From Oceanospirillum sediminis (GTDB lineage Bacteria; Pseudomonadota; Gammaproteobacteria; Pseudomonadales; Halomonadaceae), in assembly GCF_014164585.1 (NCBI RefSeq), contig NZ_JACJFM010000014.1, forward strand, positions 54,022-118,021: DNA of 64,000 bases, in the 5' to 3' direction. Position numbers and translations under genes: made by a program. Below, in pieces: positions 53,717-62,810 of this stretch; the stretch's first letter is position 1, and each line of letters begins with the position of its first letter. The notes beneath the pieces are model-generated. The model was not told the DNA's origin. It saw nothing but the letters and a program-made list of their open reading frames with translations, and did no database searches.

Positions 53717-54607
53717 ATGATCGCCAAACGACTGGATACATTAGCCATCAGTATCCTGACACTATTATGTATGGTATTCGGTCTGCAGCAGATTGCTGTC
53801 AAACTCACATTACCCGATATATCACCGGTCATGCAGGCCGGGCTGCGTTCTGTTGCCGCCACTTTTCTGCTTGTTGCCTGGATGAAATACAAAGGAGAGA
53901 CTATTTTTCAGCGTGATCATGCTGAGTTTTGGGGCATTATAGCCGGACTACTATTTGCTGGAGAATTTCTGGTACTGTACATGGCGCTTGAATATACCGG
54001 AGCGGCCAGAGCAACAATCTTCCTCTACACGTCTCCTTTTATTGTTGCTCTGGGAGCCCAGCTGTTTATACCCGGAGAGCGAATGCGCATGATACACATA
54101 GCCGGATTGATTGCAGCTTTTATGGGTATTGTTCTGGCATTTTCTGATAGTTTATTCTCCCCTGATAGTAACCTTAGCGAAACAATCACAGGAGATCTTC
54201 TGGCGCTACTTGCAGCCTTGATGTGGGGAGCAACAACAGTGGTTATTAAAGCGACACCTCAGAGCCAGCTAAGCCCCTCCAGAGTTCTGCTTTATCAATT
54301 GGCTATCTCAGCAATCACCTTACCGATTGCCTCTGTCATTATGGGAGAAGATGGCGTTCGTCAGGTTACTCTTAACAGCGGTCTGGGTATGCTATTCCAG
54401 GTTGTTATCGTGGCCTTTGTTTCTTATCTGACCTGGTTCTGGTTAATTCGCCATTATCAGGCATCAAAAATAGCAACCTTCAGCTTTATGACACCTATGT
54501 TCGGTGTTTTCTTTGCCTGGTTAATACTTGGAGAAAGTATCAGCCTTTCTTTTGCCCTGGCACTACTGCTGGTAGCCAGTGGAATTTATATGGTTAATCG
54601 GAATTAA
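53717..54607 (+). CDS. DMT-superfamily (EamA) transporter
   Basis: A 296-residue inner-membrane protein with about ten hydrophobic segments in two EamA repeats (first repeat near FGLQQIAVKLTLPDISPVM, second near LLALLAALMWGATTVVIKA). The C-terminal repeat ends FGVFFAWLILGESIS. The family exports amino acids and metabolites, but no substrate can be read. A good terminator follows at 54710. Confidence 0.85.
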   Translation: MIAKRLDTLAISILTLLCMVFGLQQIAVKLTLPDISPVMQAGLRSVAATFLLVAWMKYKGETIFQRDHAEFWGIIAGLLFAGEFLVLYMALEYTGAARATIFLYTSPFIVALGAQLFIPGERMRMIHIAGLIAAFMGIVLAFSDSLFSPDSNLSETITGDLLALLAALMWGATTVVIKATPQSQLSPSRVLLYQLAISAITLPIASVIMGEDGVRQVTLNSGLGMLFQVVIVAFVSYLTWFWLIRHYQASKIATFSFMTPMFGVFFAWLILGESISLSFALALLLVASGIYMVNRN

Positions 54608-54709
54608 GCCCTACCTCCCGATCAAAAGCCTATCTGCTAAAAGCTGTCGTACCCTCCGACAAAGGGCTGAAGAACATCAAAATACTTTTCAGGTATAAAT
54701 ACAGAGAAT

Positions 54710-54742
54710 GTCAGGGGGCAACACTTTGTCCCCTGACTTTTA
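54710..54742 (+). terminator. intrinsic terminator of the DMT transporter gene
   Basis: GTCAGGGGGCAA and TTGTCCCCTGAC (54710-54721 / 54726-54737) form a stem with one G-T mismatch, followed by TTTTATT. Confidence 0.8.
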
Positions 54743-54746
54743 TTAA

Positions 54747-55232
54747 TCAGTGATGATGACCACCCACTCCATGAGCATGGCCATGGGACAACTCCTCAGC
54801 TGTGGCTTCTCGCACATCACCCACTTCAATATCAAAAGTCAGGGTTTTACCTGCCCAGGGGTGGTTTGTATCAACAGTCACCATAAATTTTCCCATTTTC
54901 AGAATAGTAACCTGCCGTTGCCCCTGATCTGTCTGAACCATAGCAATCATACCCGGCTTCCACTTTTTGTTTGTCCCCATCAGATGCTTCACAGGAATAC
55001 GCTGTTCGCGGCCCTCAACACGCGCACCATATGTACTTTCAGGAGGTAAAGTCACAGTAAAGCTTTCCCCTGATTGACGATCAGCTAATGCTTTTTCTAC
55101 ACCTGGCATCATATTTTTATGGCCATGCAAATAAGCAACTGGGTTCTCTCCGATATTGGATTCCAGCACCTGGCCTTCTTCATCTTTCAGTGTGTAAAAA
55201 AACTGAACAACTGTATTGTCTGTGATTTGCAT
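54747..55232 (-). CDS. slyD: SlyD-type FKBP peptidyl-prolyl isomerase
   Basis: A 161-residue cytoplasmic chaperone/isomerase. The FKBP core has VQFFYTLKDEEGQVLESN at the start and an IF domain (AYLHGHKNMMPGVEKAL). It ends in a histidine-rich metal-binding tail (HGHAHGVGGHHH). SlyD also supplies nickel for [NiFe] hydrogenase maturation, which is relevant here because hyaABC is in the window. Single gene. Confidence 0.92.
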   Translation of the reverse strand: MQITDNTVVQFFYTLKDEEGQVLESNIGENPVAYLHGHKNMMPGVEKALADRQSGESFTVTLPPESTYGARVEGREQRIPVKHLMGTNKKWKPGMIAMVQTDQGQRQVTILKMGKFMVTVDTNHPWAGKTLTFDIEVGDVREATAEELSHGHAHGVGGHHH

Positions 55233-55439
55233 AACTTATTCCGAGACAGAGAAAATCGATAGCGTGAACAAGAAACAGATGCTTCTCATTCTTATTTATT
55301 ATGAATAACGGCTGGAAGTTAACGCCTGAACTGCAGTTTGTCACTATTTTTTTCATGACATCTGCACAGAAAATCAATATGGCCTCTGGAGATCAGAGTA
55401 CAGCGGAATGAGGAAGAGAAATGAATCAGAAAAAGAAAA

Positions 55440-55468
55440 GCTCCCGACTCAGCGAGTCGGGAGCTTTT
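55440..55468 (-). terminator. bidirectional intrinsic terminator of the transaminase gene
   Basis: GCTCCCGACTC (55440-55450) and GAGTCGGGAGC (55454-55464) form a perfect 11-bp stem with an AGC loop, and there is TTTT on both sides. Confidence 0.92.
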
Positions 55469-55496
55469 ACAAGCGTTTACTCTGAGAAAGGTTTGA

Positions 55497-56360
55497 TCAG
55501 AAATCAAACTTAGCAGAAGAATAAATCTTAAAGGCTTTTTCCCAGACTTCACCAATTTCACCATTACCAACTGGCTTGCCATCCAGACTGGTAACAGGAG
55601 CGATTTCTTTAGACGAGCTGGATACCCACAGCTCATCAGCTTCACGCACTTCATCCATAGTCACAATACGCTCTTCAACTTCGATAGAGCCTTCAGCTTT
55701 CAGACTATCAATGATAATGCGACGGGTAATACCAGGCAGAATCTGATTATCCTGAATCGGTGTAATCACTTTACCGTCTTTCACAATATATGCGTTACTG
55801 GAACTACCTTCTGTCAGTTCACCTTTCGCATTGAACAGCAGAGTTTCACCACAACCCGCAGCATAACCCTGCTGGAAGTGCATCACGTTACCCAGCAAAG
55901 CTGTTGATTTAATGTGGCAACGCTGCCAGCGCAGGTCTTCCGTGCTGATCATGCTCATAGGAGTCGCTTTTGTACGATCAACCGGCTGAGGATCTTTAAT
56001 CGGGAATGCAAATGCAAATACCGTTGGAGCAACATCTTCAGGATAAGCATGGAAACGCTTAACATCAGCACCACGGGATACATGTACATAAACCCCCAGG
56101 TTCTCGCCCTGAGATGCATTGCGAGCAACCAGATCGTCCAGCAGAGCTTTCCAGTCATCTGCCGAAATAGTGTTCTGAATTTCAATCGCAGCCAGACCAT
56201 TGATCATACGGTTAATATGAGGCATCAGGCCTACGGATTTACCGCCATAATATGGAATAACTTCGTAAATACCGTCACCAAACAGAAAACCACGGTCCAG
56301 TGGAGAAATACGGGCTTCTTCCAGAGGCAGATATTCACCGTTCAGATACGCAATGCTCAT
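55497..56360 (-). CDS. dat: D-amino acid transaminase (class IV PLP)
   Basis: A 287-residue fold-type IV aminotransferase. The N-terminus is MSIAYLNGEYLPLEEA and ISPLDRGFLFGDGIYEVI follows. The PLP lysine is in CHIKSTALLGNV (about 150). The glutamate-bearing GELTEGSSSNAYIV and DNQILPGITRR are family motifs. It converts D-alanine and 2-oxoglutarate to pyruvate and D-glutamate. Branched-chain transaminases look related, but length and the D-AAT pattern favour Dat. D-glutamate cyclase genes nearby support it. Confidence 0.85.
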   Translation of the reverse strand: MSIAYLNGEYLPLEEARISPLDRGFLFGDGIYEVIPYYGGKSVGLMPHINRMINGLAAIEIQNTISADDWKALLDDLVARNASQGENLGVYVHVSRGADVKRFHAYPEDVAPTVFAFAFPIKDPQPVDRTKATPMSMISTEDLRWQRCHIKSTALLGNVMHFQQGYAAGCGETLLFNAKGELTEGSSSNAYIVKDGKVITPIQDNQILPGITRRIIIDSLKAEGSIEVEERIVTMDEVREADELWVSSSSKEIAPVTSLDGKPVGNGEIGEVWEKAFKIYSSAKFDF

Positions 56361-56620
56361 AATAAACCTTCCTTAACACATTCAGATTAACGGCTGACAA
56401 AGGACTGACAGTTTGCTTTTTAACTGTAGCGGATAGTCACCCGTCAACGTTATTTGTTGTTTGATATGCGCAGTTTCCTGCAAAAAAAATCATCTTTCAA
56501 TAGCCAACAAAACTTAAGATAACATCTCTGTTTTTTGAATTATTACGGATGATTATTCTTTTTTTATGTTTTCAAAAAGATAAAAAAACCAAAACACAGG
56601 AGAGAAAAAACCTGACAACA

Positions 56621-57523
56621 TCAGGTTTTCATAATCTGACGGGCACTTTCAGCCAGTAAGCCAGGAACAATACGATCATCATCCAGTCGCCAGCTACAGC
56701 AAAAACTCAATAAAGGCCTTTTTTCTCCCACCTGAATTTCACTTAAGCGTCCGGATTCAATGGACTCTCTGACTATCGGCTCAGGCAATAAAGCAATGCC
56801 AACCCCCTGTAATGACAGAGTCAGTAAGCTGGTAACAGAACTACAGGTATGGAATACAGGCATATCATCAGCCTGACTGAACACCTTTTGCAGGTAGCGC
56901 CACGGCCGGGTATTTCTCGGAAAGCTGAGCACCGGATACTGAACCAGATCAGAAATCCGACTAATTTCATCGACATTAAGTAAATCCGGGGAAGCCACCC
57001 AGCATTGAGGGTAACTACACAAAGGCTCCGTCACCAGATCACTTAGTTCAACACCATTTTCCTGCATATTCATTGCAGTGTCTGCGACCATCAACGCCAG
57101 ATCTAACTGGCATTCCTGCAGTTGATGTATCAGGGTGGGAGTCACATCACTAATCAGCTCGAAAGAGATCAATGGATGCTGGGATTGCCAGTGTTTAAGC
57201 AAAGGTGATAACCAGAGATACGACAGCGTATCAGCAATACCTATGCGCAAGGTGCCTCGTTGAGGATTTTCCTCTGCAATTTGTTGCTTCATTTCCTGAC
57301 TGATGGCCAGTAGTTTTTCTGCGTACGGTAATAGCTGCATACCCCGGGCAGATAACCGGGTTCCGCTTTTGTCCCGGATAAACAGCTGGGTACCCAGCTC
57401 AGTCTCCAGAGCATTAATCCGGCTGGAGATTGTTGGCTGAGTGGCGTGCAACTGCTGGGCAGCAGCATGAAAACTGCCCAGTCTGGCAACTTTTACAAAA
57501 GTATTCAGATTTCTCAGCCGCAT
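56621..57523 (-). CDS. LysR-family transcriptional regulator
   Basis: A 300-residue regulator. The HTH is GSFHAAAQQLHATQPTISSR (about 17-36) and the effector domain follows (PRGTLRIGIADTLSYLWLSP-like pattern). It lies downstream of the D-glutamate cyclase operon on the same strand, with repeat element 5 between, and upstream of the transaminase gene. It may control either set. Confidence 0.88.
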   Translation of the reverse strand: MRLRNLNTFVKVARLGSFHAAAQQLHATQPTISSRINALETELGTQLFIRDKSGTRLSARGMQLLPYAEKLLAISQEMKQQIAEENPQRGTLRIGIADTLSYLWLSPLLKHWQSQHPLISFELISDVTPTLIHQLQECQLDLALMVADTAMNMQENGVELSDLVTEPLCSYPQCWVASPDLLNVDEISRISDLVQYPVLSFPRNTRPWRYLQKVFSQADDMPVFHTCSSVTSLLTLSLQGVGIALLPEPIVRESIESGRLSEIQVGEKRPLLSFCCSWRLDDDRIVPGLLAESARQIMKT

Positions 57524-57582
57524 AGCTTATTTCCACTTAAGTACTGCAACGTCACCTGTCAGGCCATGCTGCGATATATACT

Positions 57583-57662
57583 CCTGAACAAAAGTTCTTC
57601 ATTATTCACCAGCAAACAACCGGAGAAAATAACCAACGCTTGCGCGAAAGCTCTTGTTCAGG
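57583..57662. repeat. CCTGAACAAAAGT element, copy 5
   Basis: An 80-bp element with ends CCTGAACAAAAG and CTCTTGTTCAGG (one mismatch in 12) and a core ACCAGCAAACAACCGGAG. It lies between the D-glutamate cyclase operon and the LysR gene, about 60 nt before the latter. Confidence 0.78.
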
Positions 57663-57689
57663 AGCTCAGAACACCCCGGAGTTAAACAA

Positions 57690-58526
57690 TCAGTAGCCGA
57701 TAGCGGCTCTCAGTTCAGAGATAATACTATCCCCTTCTTCTACCGGCAGACCATCTTCTGTTAACTCATTGATGCGGGTAACACCATCTACACTGCCGAG
57801 ATTGGACAGATACTGCAGAATATCCAGAGGTCGGATCTCACCCAGAAGATCTCTGTCATTCCACTGACTCAGAAACGCGATAATGCCGTAAGCCCCCCAG
57901 TTAGACACATCAGCAATTAAAAGCTCATCAACACAGGTTGCCGAAGCGGTAATATCCAGATCTTTCAGTGCTTCCGAGATATTTCCCATACCAATTTCAT
58001 TGCCGCCATCACCTATAGCAATCGTCGGGCATTTGGCATTCTTGACAAACGTATCAAAACAAGCGGTACGTTCACTGATACTTTCGCCACGCATATTATA
58101 GTAACCGCCATCAGCAGCCTGGCCCGGGCGCTCAATTGATACCACCGCATCAGGGTTATAGTTATATAAAGCCTGAAATGCTTCCAGTGTGCGTTCCTGG
58201 TGCTCACCAACACGGATTTCATGTACTCTGAAATCAGCCATCAGTGCCTGAGATACCGGAGGCCCACATACCAGGACCGGCGTAGCCCCCAGTTTTTCCA
58301 ATGCCTGATACAGTGCAATGGCACCAACAGGACCATCAGTTTCAAAAGTATCAACAACCGGGAAACCCGTACCAATCAGTACATGCCCTTTACATTTATT
58401 CAGAATACGGGCTGCGCGCAGGTAGTAGCCAGGGACTAACGCAGGCTGTACCGTTTTCATACCGCGTAAATTACGGGCTACCAGGATATCTTCTATCTGT
58501 TTTGACAGTGCAGTTTCTTTGTTCAT
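57690..58526 (-). CDS. DUF4392 protein, D-glutamate cyclase C-terminal half
   Basis: A 278-residue cytoplasmic protein of the DUF4392 family (motifs GHVLIGTGFPVVDTFETDGP, SIERPGQAADGGYYNMRG, IGDGGNEIGMGNISEAL). Mammalian D-glutamate cyclase carries an N-terminal DUF1445-type half and this C-terminal half. Here they are separate genes at the two ends of one operon. The enzyme turns D-glutamate into 5-oxo-D-proline. The ATG at 58524-58526 is preferred over a GTG three codons earlier. Confidence 0.85.
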   Translation of the reverse strand: MNKETALSKQIEDILVARNLRGMKTVQPALVPGYYLRAARILNKCKGHVLIGTGFPVVDTFETDGPVGAIALYQALEKLGATPVLVCGPPVSQALMADFRVHEIRVGEHQERTLEAFQALYNYNPDAVVSIERPGQAADGGYYNMRGESISERTACFDTFVKNAKCPTIAIGDGGNEIGMGNISEALKDLDITASATCVDELLIADVSNWGAYGIIAFLSQWNDRDLLGEIRPLDILQYLSNLGSVDGVTRINELTEDGLPVEEGDSIISELRAAIGY

Positions 58527-58654
58527 TATGTTCACTTAACGCAAAGTGTTTCATTATTATCAGTCATAACTGTCTGGCCGCTTGCCCTCTGACAGAATAA
58601 CGGCCCAGACAGAAAAACCTGCCCGGGTGTCGGATCACAGGTTATTGATCGGCT

Positions 58655-59623
58655 TCATACGTTTTCTGGCTGCACGCGCTCAAAATGAGCATGAGCCAGA
58701 CAGTGCAGGTTATGAGCATCATCAATTGTGATTTCTTCGAAAGAGACCCGGGAGCCTGGCAGTAACTGGGCCATACGAGCGGTATCCAGTGAAATCATTG
58801 AACCGATTTTCGGATAACCACCGATTGTCTGACGATCATTGAGCAGTACAATAGGTTGGCCATCTGCTGGTACCTGAATAGCGCCATGGCAAATACCTTC
58901 GGAAAGAATGCCATCAATAGCCGGTTTAACCTCAGGACCTTCCAGTCGGTAACCCATACGATCCGCACGATCCGTTACTTTGTATTCACTGCTGAAAAAT
59001 AGTCGTTTCTGATAATCACTGAACGCATCCTGCTGATAGCCGGTAATCACACGCAGAGTGATCTGATCAGAATAATCCGGTCGGAAAGCTTCTGGCAGAC
59101 GCATCGCAGATACAGGCTCCATAGCAGCACATGACAGAAAATCCCCTTGCTGCAACTTAGCACCGCTCAGACCACCAATACCTTCCCGGGTGACCGTGGC
59201 ACTACTGGAGAAGCTATGAGCAACCTGGAAACCACCGGCTACTGCCAGATAGGCTCTGGCTCCGGAAGCAGAGAAACCGACTTCAATCTGATCACCTGCT
59301 TTTATCTCATGAGCGTGCCAGCGATCATGTTCTTTACCATTAATTTTTAATGGCATCTCTGCACCGGTCAGTACGATCCAGCTATCGACTTCTGCAGAAA
59401 GCACCAGACCGCCAATACTGATCTCCAATGCGGTACAGCCCGGCTGATTACCTAACAGGCGGTTAGCCCATTTGTATGCCTGCATATCCAGCGGCCCACC
59501 AGTGGTCAGACCGATTCTGTGGTGTCCGAAACGTCCTGCATCCTGAATCAGCGTCAGAAGCCCCGGCTGAGATACTCTGAAGCCTGTCGCATTCTGTTCG
59601 GAACTACTTATATTCTGACTCAT
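58655..59623 (-). CDS. pxpC: PxpC, 5-oxoprolinase subunit C
   Basis: A 322-residue protein of the biotin-dependent-carboxyltransferase-like (KipA/PxpC) family. The signature QDAGRFGHHRIGLTTGGPLD is near the start and DGILSEGICHGAIQVPADGQ is in the second half. It overlaps pxpB by four bases (ATGA). With PxpA and PxpB it forms an ATP-dependent 5-oxoprolinase that opens 5-oxoproline to glutamate. Confidence 0.92.
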   Translation of the reverse strand: MSQNISSSEQNATGFRVSQPGLLTLIQDAGRFGHHRIGLTTGGPLDMQAYKWANRLLGNQPGCTALEISIGGLVLSAEVDSWIVLTGAEMPLKINGKEHDRWHAHEIKAGDQIEVGFSASGARAYLAVAGGFQVAHSFSSSATVTREGIGGLSGAKLQQGDFLSCAAMEPVSAMRLPEAFRPDYSDQITLRVITGYQQDAFSDYQKRLFFSSEYKVTDRADRMGYRLEGPEVKPAIDGILSEGICHGAIQVPADGQPIVLLNDRQTIGGYPKIGSMISLDTARMAQLLPGSRVSFEEITIDDAHNLHCLAHAHFERVQPENV

Positions 59624-60348
59624 GCCACACCCTCCGGCAGCTCGCCACCTGCTTCCAGAAACTCTTCCCGACTGACAGGACTGAATTTAATCCGATCACC
59701 AACCTGCACCGGCATAGTCGGATCTGCTTCAGGTTTAAACATTCGTGTCGGACACAAACCGATCAGATTCCAGCCACCCGGAGAGACGGCCGGATATACA
59801 GCGGTCTGACGATCTGCGATAGCAATCGCCCCACGGGGTACTTTCTGGCGAGGAGTAGACAGGCGAGGAGCCGCGATACGCGGGTCAACTTCTCCCAGAT
59901 AAGCAAACCCGGGGGCAAAACCGATAGCATATACTCTGTACTCAGCTTCACTGTGCAGCTGGATGACCTCATCCGTTGTTAAACCGGCATTACGTGCCAG
60001 GTCTTCCAGATCTGGCCCGGCTTCCGAACTGTACCAGGCAGGCAGAGTGACCACTTTGCCATCACTGTTCTCGGCGGAACCCAGACCTGACAATAAACGC
60101 TCTATCTGATTACGGATATGCAGATGGTCCGTCACCATCAGGTTATAAATGACCAGCAGAGAAGCGTAGGATGGCACCATATCGATCAGTTCATCTGCCA
60201 GTTCATTCTGTAATACAGAGACTGCTTGCTGAACACGGGCAGAGACTTCCGGACTGGTTTGTTCACCAAAATAGATAATCAGTGCATTTTCACCGGCAAC
60301 CCTGATATCCAATCCCTCTGGCAGGGCTTTGCTATTTTCTGTTGCCAT
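59620..60348 (-). CDS. pxpB: PxpB, 5-oxoprolinase subunit B
   Basis: A 242-residue KipI/PxpB-family protein. The characteristic motif YAIGFAPGFAYLGEVDPRIA is followed by RLSTPRQKVPRGAIAIADRQ and GWNLIGLCPTRMFKPE. Seven bases after pxpA and overlapping pxpC. It is the second subunit of the 5-oxoprolinase complex. Confidence 0.92.
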   Translation of the reverse strand: MATENSKALPEGLDIRVAGENALIIYFGEQTSPEVSARVQQAVSVLQNELADELIDMVPSYASLLVIYNLMVTDHLHIRNQIERLLSGLGSAENSDGKVVTLPAWYSSEAGPDLEDLARNAGLTTDEVIQLHSEAEYRVYAIGFAPGFAYLGEVDPRIAAPRLSTPRQKVPRGAIAIADRQTAVYPAVSPGGWNLIGLCPTRMFKPEADPTMPVQVGDRIKFSPVSREEFLEAGGELPEGVA

Positions 60349-60355
60349 AAAAACC

Positions 60356-61090
60356 TCAGGACTGAATCAACTGACGAATATCCTGGATGGCATTAACACC
60401 TTCCATATTATCGCCGTGTACGCACAGAGTATCCGCTCTCAGATTCAGAGTATGTCCGCTCACAGTAGTGACCGTACCCTGCTCTTTCAGCTGACGAACC
60501 TGAGCCAGCATCTTATCTTTAGTATGCACGGCACCTGGTTTTGTACGCGCCAGCAAACGACCATCGTCGTCGTAGCAACGATCAGCAAAAATCTCAAACC
60601 ACAGCTCCAGTCCCAGTGCTTTAGCCTCTTCCAGATGCTGATCCGCTTTCGGTGTACTCTGCAGCATCAGCACCAGAGGTTTATGATATTCTGCAACGGC
60701 CTGCATAATGGTTGCGCGGACCTCATCATTGGCCATCATATCGTTATACATGGCACCATGAGGTTTAACATAAGCCAGCTCCAGGCCCTGGGTAGTCGCC
60801 ATACCGTCAATGGCAGCGATCTGATACAGCACCATCGCTTTAAGCTCTGCAGCCGTTGTTTTCAGACTACGTCGGCCAAAACCGACCAGATCCGGGTATC
60901 CGGGATGAGCACCAGGCACAACATCATTTTCTTTCGCCAGCGCCAGAGTTTTCTGAAGTACCAGAGGGTCGCCAGCGTGAAAACCACAGGCAATATTGGC
61001 CTGGTCAATATGCGGCATTACAGCTTCATCCAGCCCCATTTTCCAGGAACCAAAACTCTCACCCAGATCACAATTCAGTTTTAAGCTCAT
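60356..61090 (-). CDS. pxpA: PxpA, 5-oxoprolinase subunit A (LamB/YcsF family)
   Basis: A 244-residue protein of the LamB/YcsF family. It begins LKLNCDLGESFGSWKMGLD and has ANIACGFHAGDPLVLQKTL (about 32-50), plus HPGYPDLVGFGRR and VKPHGAMYNDM. All expected motifs are present. It lies 12 nt after the DUF1445 gene in the five-gene operon. Confidence 0.93.
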   Translation of the reverse strand: MSLKLNCDLGESFGSWKMGLDEAVMPHIDQANIACGFHAGDPLVLQKTLALAKENDVVPGAHPGYPDLVGFGRRSLKTTAAELKAMVLYQIAAIDGMATTQGLELAYVKPHGAMYNDMMANDEVRATIMQAVAEYHKPLVLMLQSTPKADQHLEEAKALGLELWFEIFADRCYDDDGRLLARTKPGAVHTKDKMLAQVRQLKEQGTVTTVSGHTLNLRADTLCVHGDNMEGVNAIQDIRQLIQS

Positions 61091-61102
61091 TGATCAATCC
61101 TC

Positions 61103-61888
61103 TTACAGTACAGACAGGCGGCTGTTAGGCAGGTCAGTAATCAGCATATGCCCCGGACTATGAGTAATACACATTGGAGGCTTAGCTTGTTCAATCGCCA
61201 CCTGAGGGGTGACACCGCAAGCCCAGAACACAGGGACTTCACCCTCATTGATCGTGACAGCATCACCAAAATCAGGTGCATTAATGTCAGCAATACCAAT
61301 TTGAGACGGATCACCAAAATGCAGAGGAGCTCCATGAACAGAAGGGAAACGGGTACAGATCTGGATCGCACGAATAGCATCAGCAGGCTTCATTGGGCGC
61401 ATGCTCACAACGGTAGTGCCGCTGAATCGACCGGCAGGTTTGCAGTCAATATTAGTACGATACATAGGCACATTAACACCTTCGGTAATGTTACGTACTT
61501 CCAGACCATCAGCAATCAACGCTTCTTCAAAAGAGAAAGAGCATCCCAACAGGAAAGTCACCAGGTCATCCTGCCAGTATTCCGTCACATCGGTAACCTC
61601 TTTAGTCAGAACACCGTGCTCATAGATACGGTATTTTGGAATATCCGTGCGAATATCAACATCCTGTCCCAGGTCTGGCAGCATAAAATCACCAGGCTGA
61701 CTGGACATACCAATAATCGGACAAGGTTTAGGGTTTAGCTGGCAGAACTGCAGAAAATCATTCGCCCACTCTTTTGGCATAATCGCCAGATTGCCCTGTA
61801 CAAATCCCTGAGCCAATCCTGAAGTGTTTTCTGAAAACTCACCACTACGAATTTGCTGACGAATACCATATGGCGTCATATCTTTCAT
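61103..61888 (-). CDS. DUF1445 protein, D-glutamate cyclase N-terminal half (putative hydro-lyase)
   Basis: A 261-residue DUF1445-family protein (motifs [71 protein letters not shown]). In mammals the same family is the N-terminal half of D-glutamate cyclase. Many bacterial genomes call it a putative hydro-lyase and pair it with pxpABC. It is the first gene of the operon ending with the DUF4392 gene. Confidence 0.88.
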   Translation of the reverse strand: MKDMTPYGIRQQIRSGEFSENTSGLAQGFVQGNLAIMPKEWANDFLQFCQLNPKPCPIIGMSSQPGDFMLPDLGQDVDIRTDIPKYRIYEHGVLTKEVTDVTEYWQDDLVTFLLGCSFSFEEALIADGLEVRNITEGVNVPMYRTNIDCKPAGRFSGTTVVSMRPMKPADAIRAIQICTRFPSVHGAPLHFGDPSQIGIADINAPDFGDAVTINEGEVPVFWACGVTPQVAIEQAKPPMCITHSPGHMLITDLPNSRLSVL

Positions 61889-61985
61889 ACCAGACCCTTA
61901 ATCCCGAAAAGCTTAACCCGGCAGTAGCCGGGTCAGTACGATTAATAAAATGAGGAAACAGCAGAATTATTACGATAGAAAATAC

Positions 61986-62171
61986 TTATTGCTGAGCAGA
62001 TAGCCAGCTTTCTACTGCATCTTTTGATTTAGCGAAAAAAACGATTCTGGCGGATGGACTGGTTGTTCCATTGAAGTCTACAGAGCGTCGATATACCCAC
62101 CAGCTATCTTTGTCCATCTCAACCACTTCATCTACATAACGTTTTTGCTGAAATTTCTGTAATGTCATCAT
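61986..62171 (-). CDS. small unknown protein, 61 residues
   Basis: I recognise no family. It is a hydrophilic product with an aromatic patch (DKDSWWVYRRSVDF) and a C-terminal helix (FAKSKDAVESWLSAQQ). The frame is open with a plausible but weak ribosome site (GAGAAG). Compact, ordinary amino-acid use suggests a real small protein; a domain-of-unknown-function type is possible. Confidence 0.5.
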   Translation of the reverse strand: MMTLQKFQQKRYVDEVVEMDKDSWWVYRRSVDFNGTTSPSARIVFFAKSKDAVESWLSAQQ

Positions 62172-62430
62172 GGCAGCTTCTCACTCTGTTTATTCTTGTG
62201 GGGTATACGCTTATCTGTATTTCACAAGTTTATTCTGGTCTCTGGTTAACAGAGCTGTCTAATGAATAATAGCTGCCACGACTGATAAATAAAATCTATC
62301 AGACATAAATAAAGAAAAAACAACCAATTTTGCTACTTTTTCAGAATAAAGTCTGGCTGAGTGCTGTTTTTCAGAAAAATATGTAAGGCTGGGATATAAA
62401 ACATCCCCCTGATTTACCTGATAAAATGAC

Positions 62431-62735
62431 TTACTCAGGCCTGACAGGCAGGGCAATAATAAATTCCGTACCCTTGTCCAGCTCAGATATAACCTGTATC
62501 TCCCCTTTATGCTGCAGAATGATGCCATGCGAGATGAAGAACCCTGGCCCGGTTCCCTCACATGGAGGTCAGGTTGTAAAGAGGTGGTTAAAAATATCGT
62601 TCTGTATTTCAGCAGACACACCGTTCCCTATGTCACGAATACTGATAAAGATTTTCTTTCCATCGACTCGGGTAATGGCAAAAATACCTCCCTCTCGGGA
62701 AATAGACTGAACAGCATTGATAACAGATAAATAGA
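62431..62735 (-). pseudogene. decayed sensor histidine kinase (HATPase remnant)
   Basis: The minus strand encodes the C-terminal ATPase part of a histidine kinase: VINAVQSISREGG (N-box), ISIRDIGNGVSAEIQNDIF, then a stop codon at 62569-62571. The same frame goes on with EGTGPGFFISHGIILQHKGE and ends at 62431. The stop replaces the residue after FTT in the usual FTTKPPGEGTGLGL motif, and the GxG residues are altered (EGTGPGFF). No N-terminal part remains. The remaining 60-250 nt on either side hold nothing I can name. Confidence 0.75.
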
Positions 62736-62810
62736 GTCAGAAAAGAAGATATAATGATTGGGTTCATTATTTCATAACCTGATAGCGACATCTGTTTAAT
62801 CACCTGTACA

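Noticed and set aside
62259..62621. 120-codon minus-strand frame
   Set aside because: It overlaps the kinase remnant in another frame; the kinase reading gives clear HATPase motifs while this one gives none.
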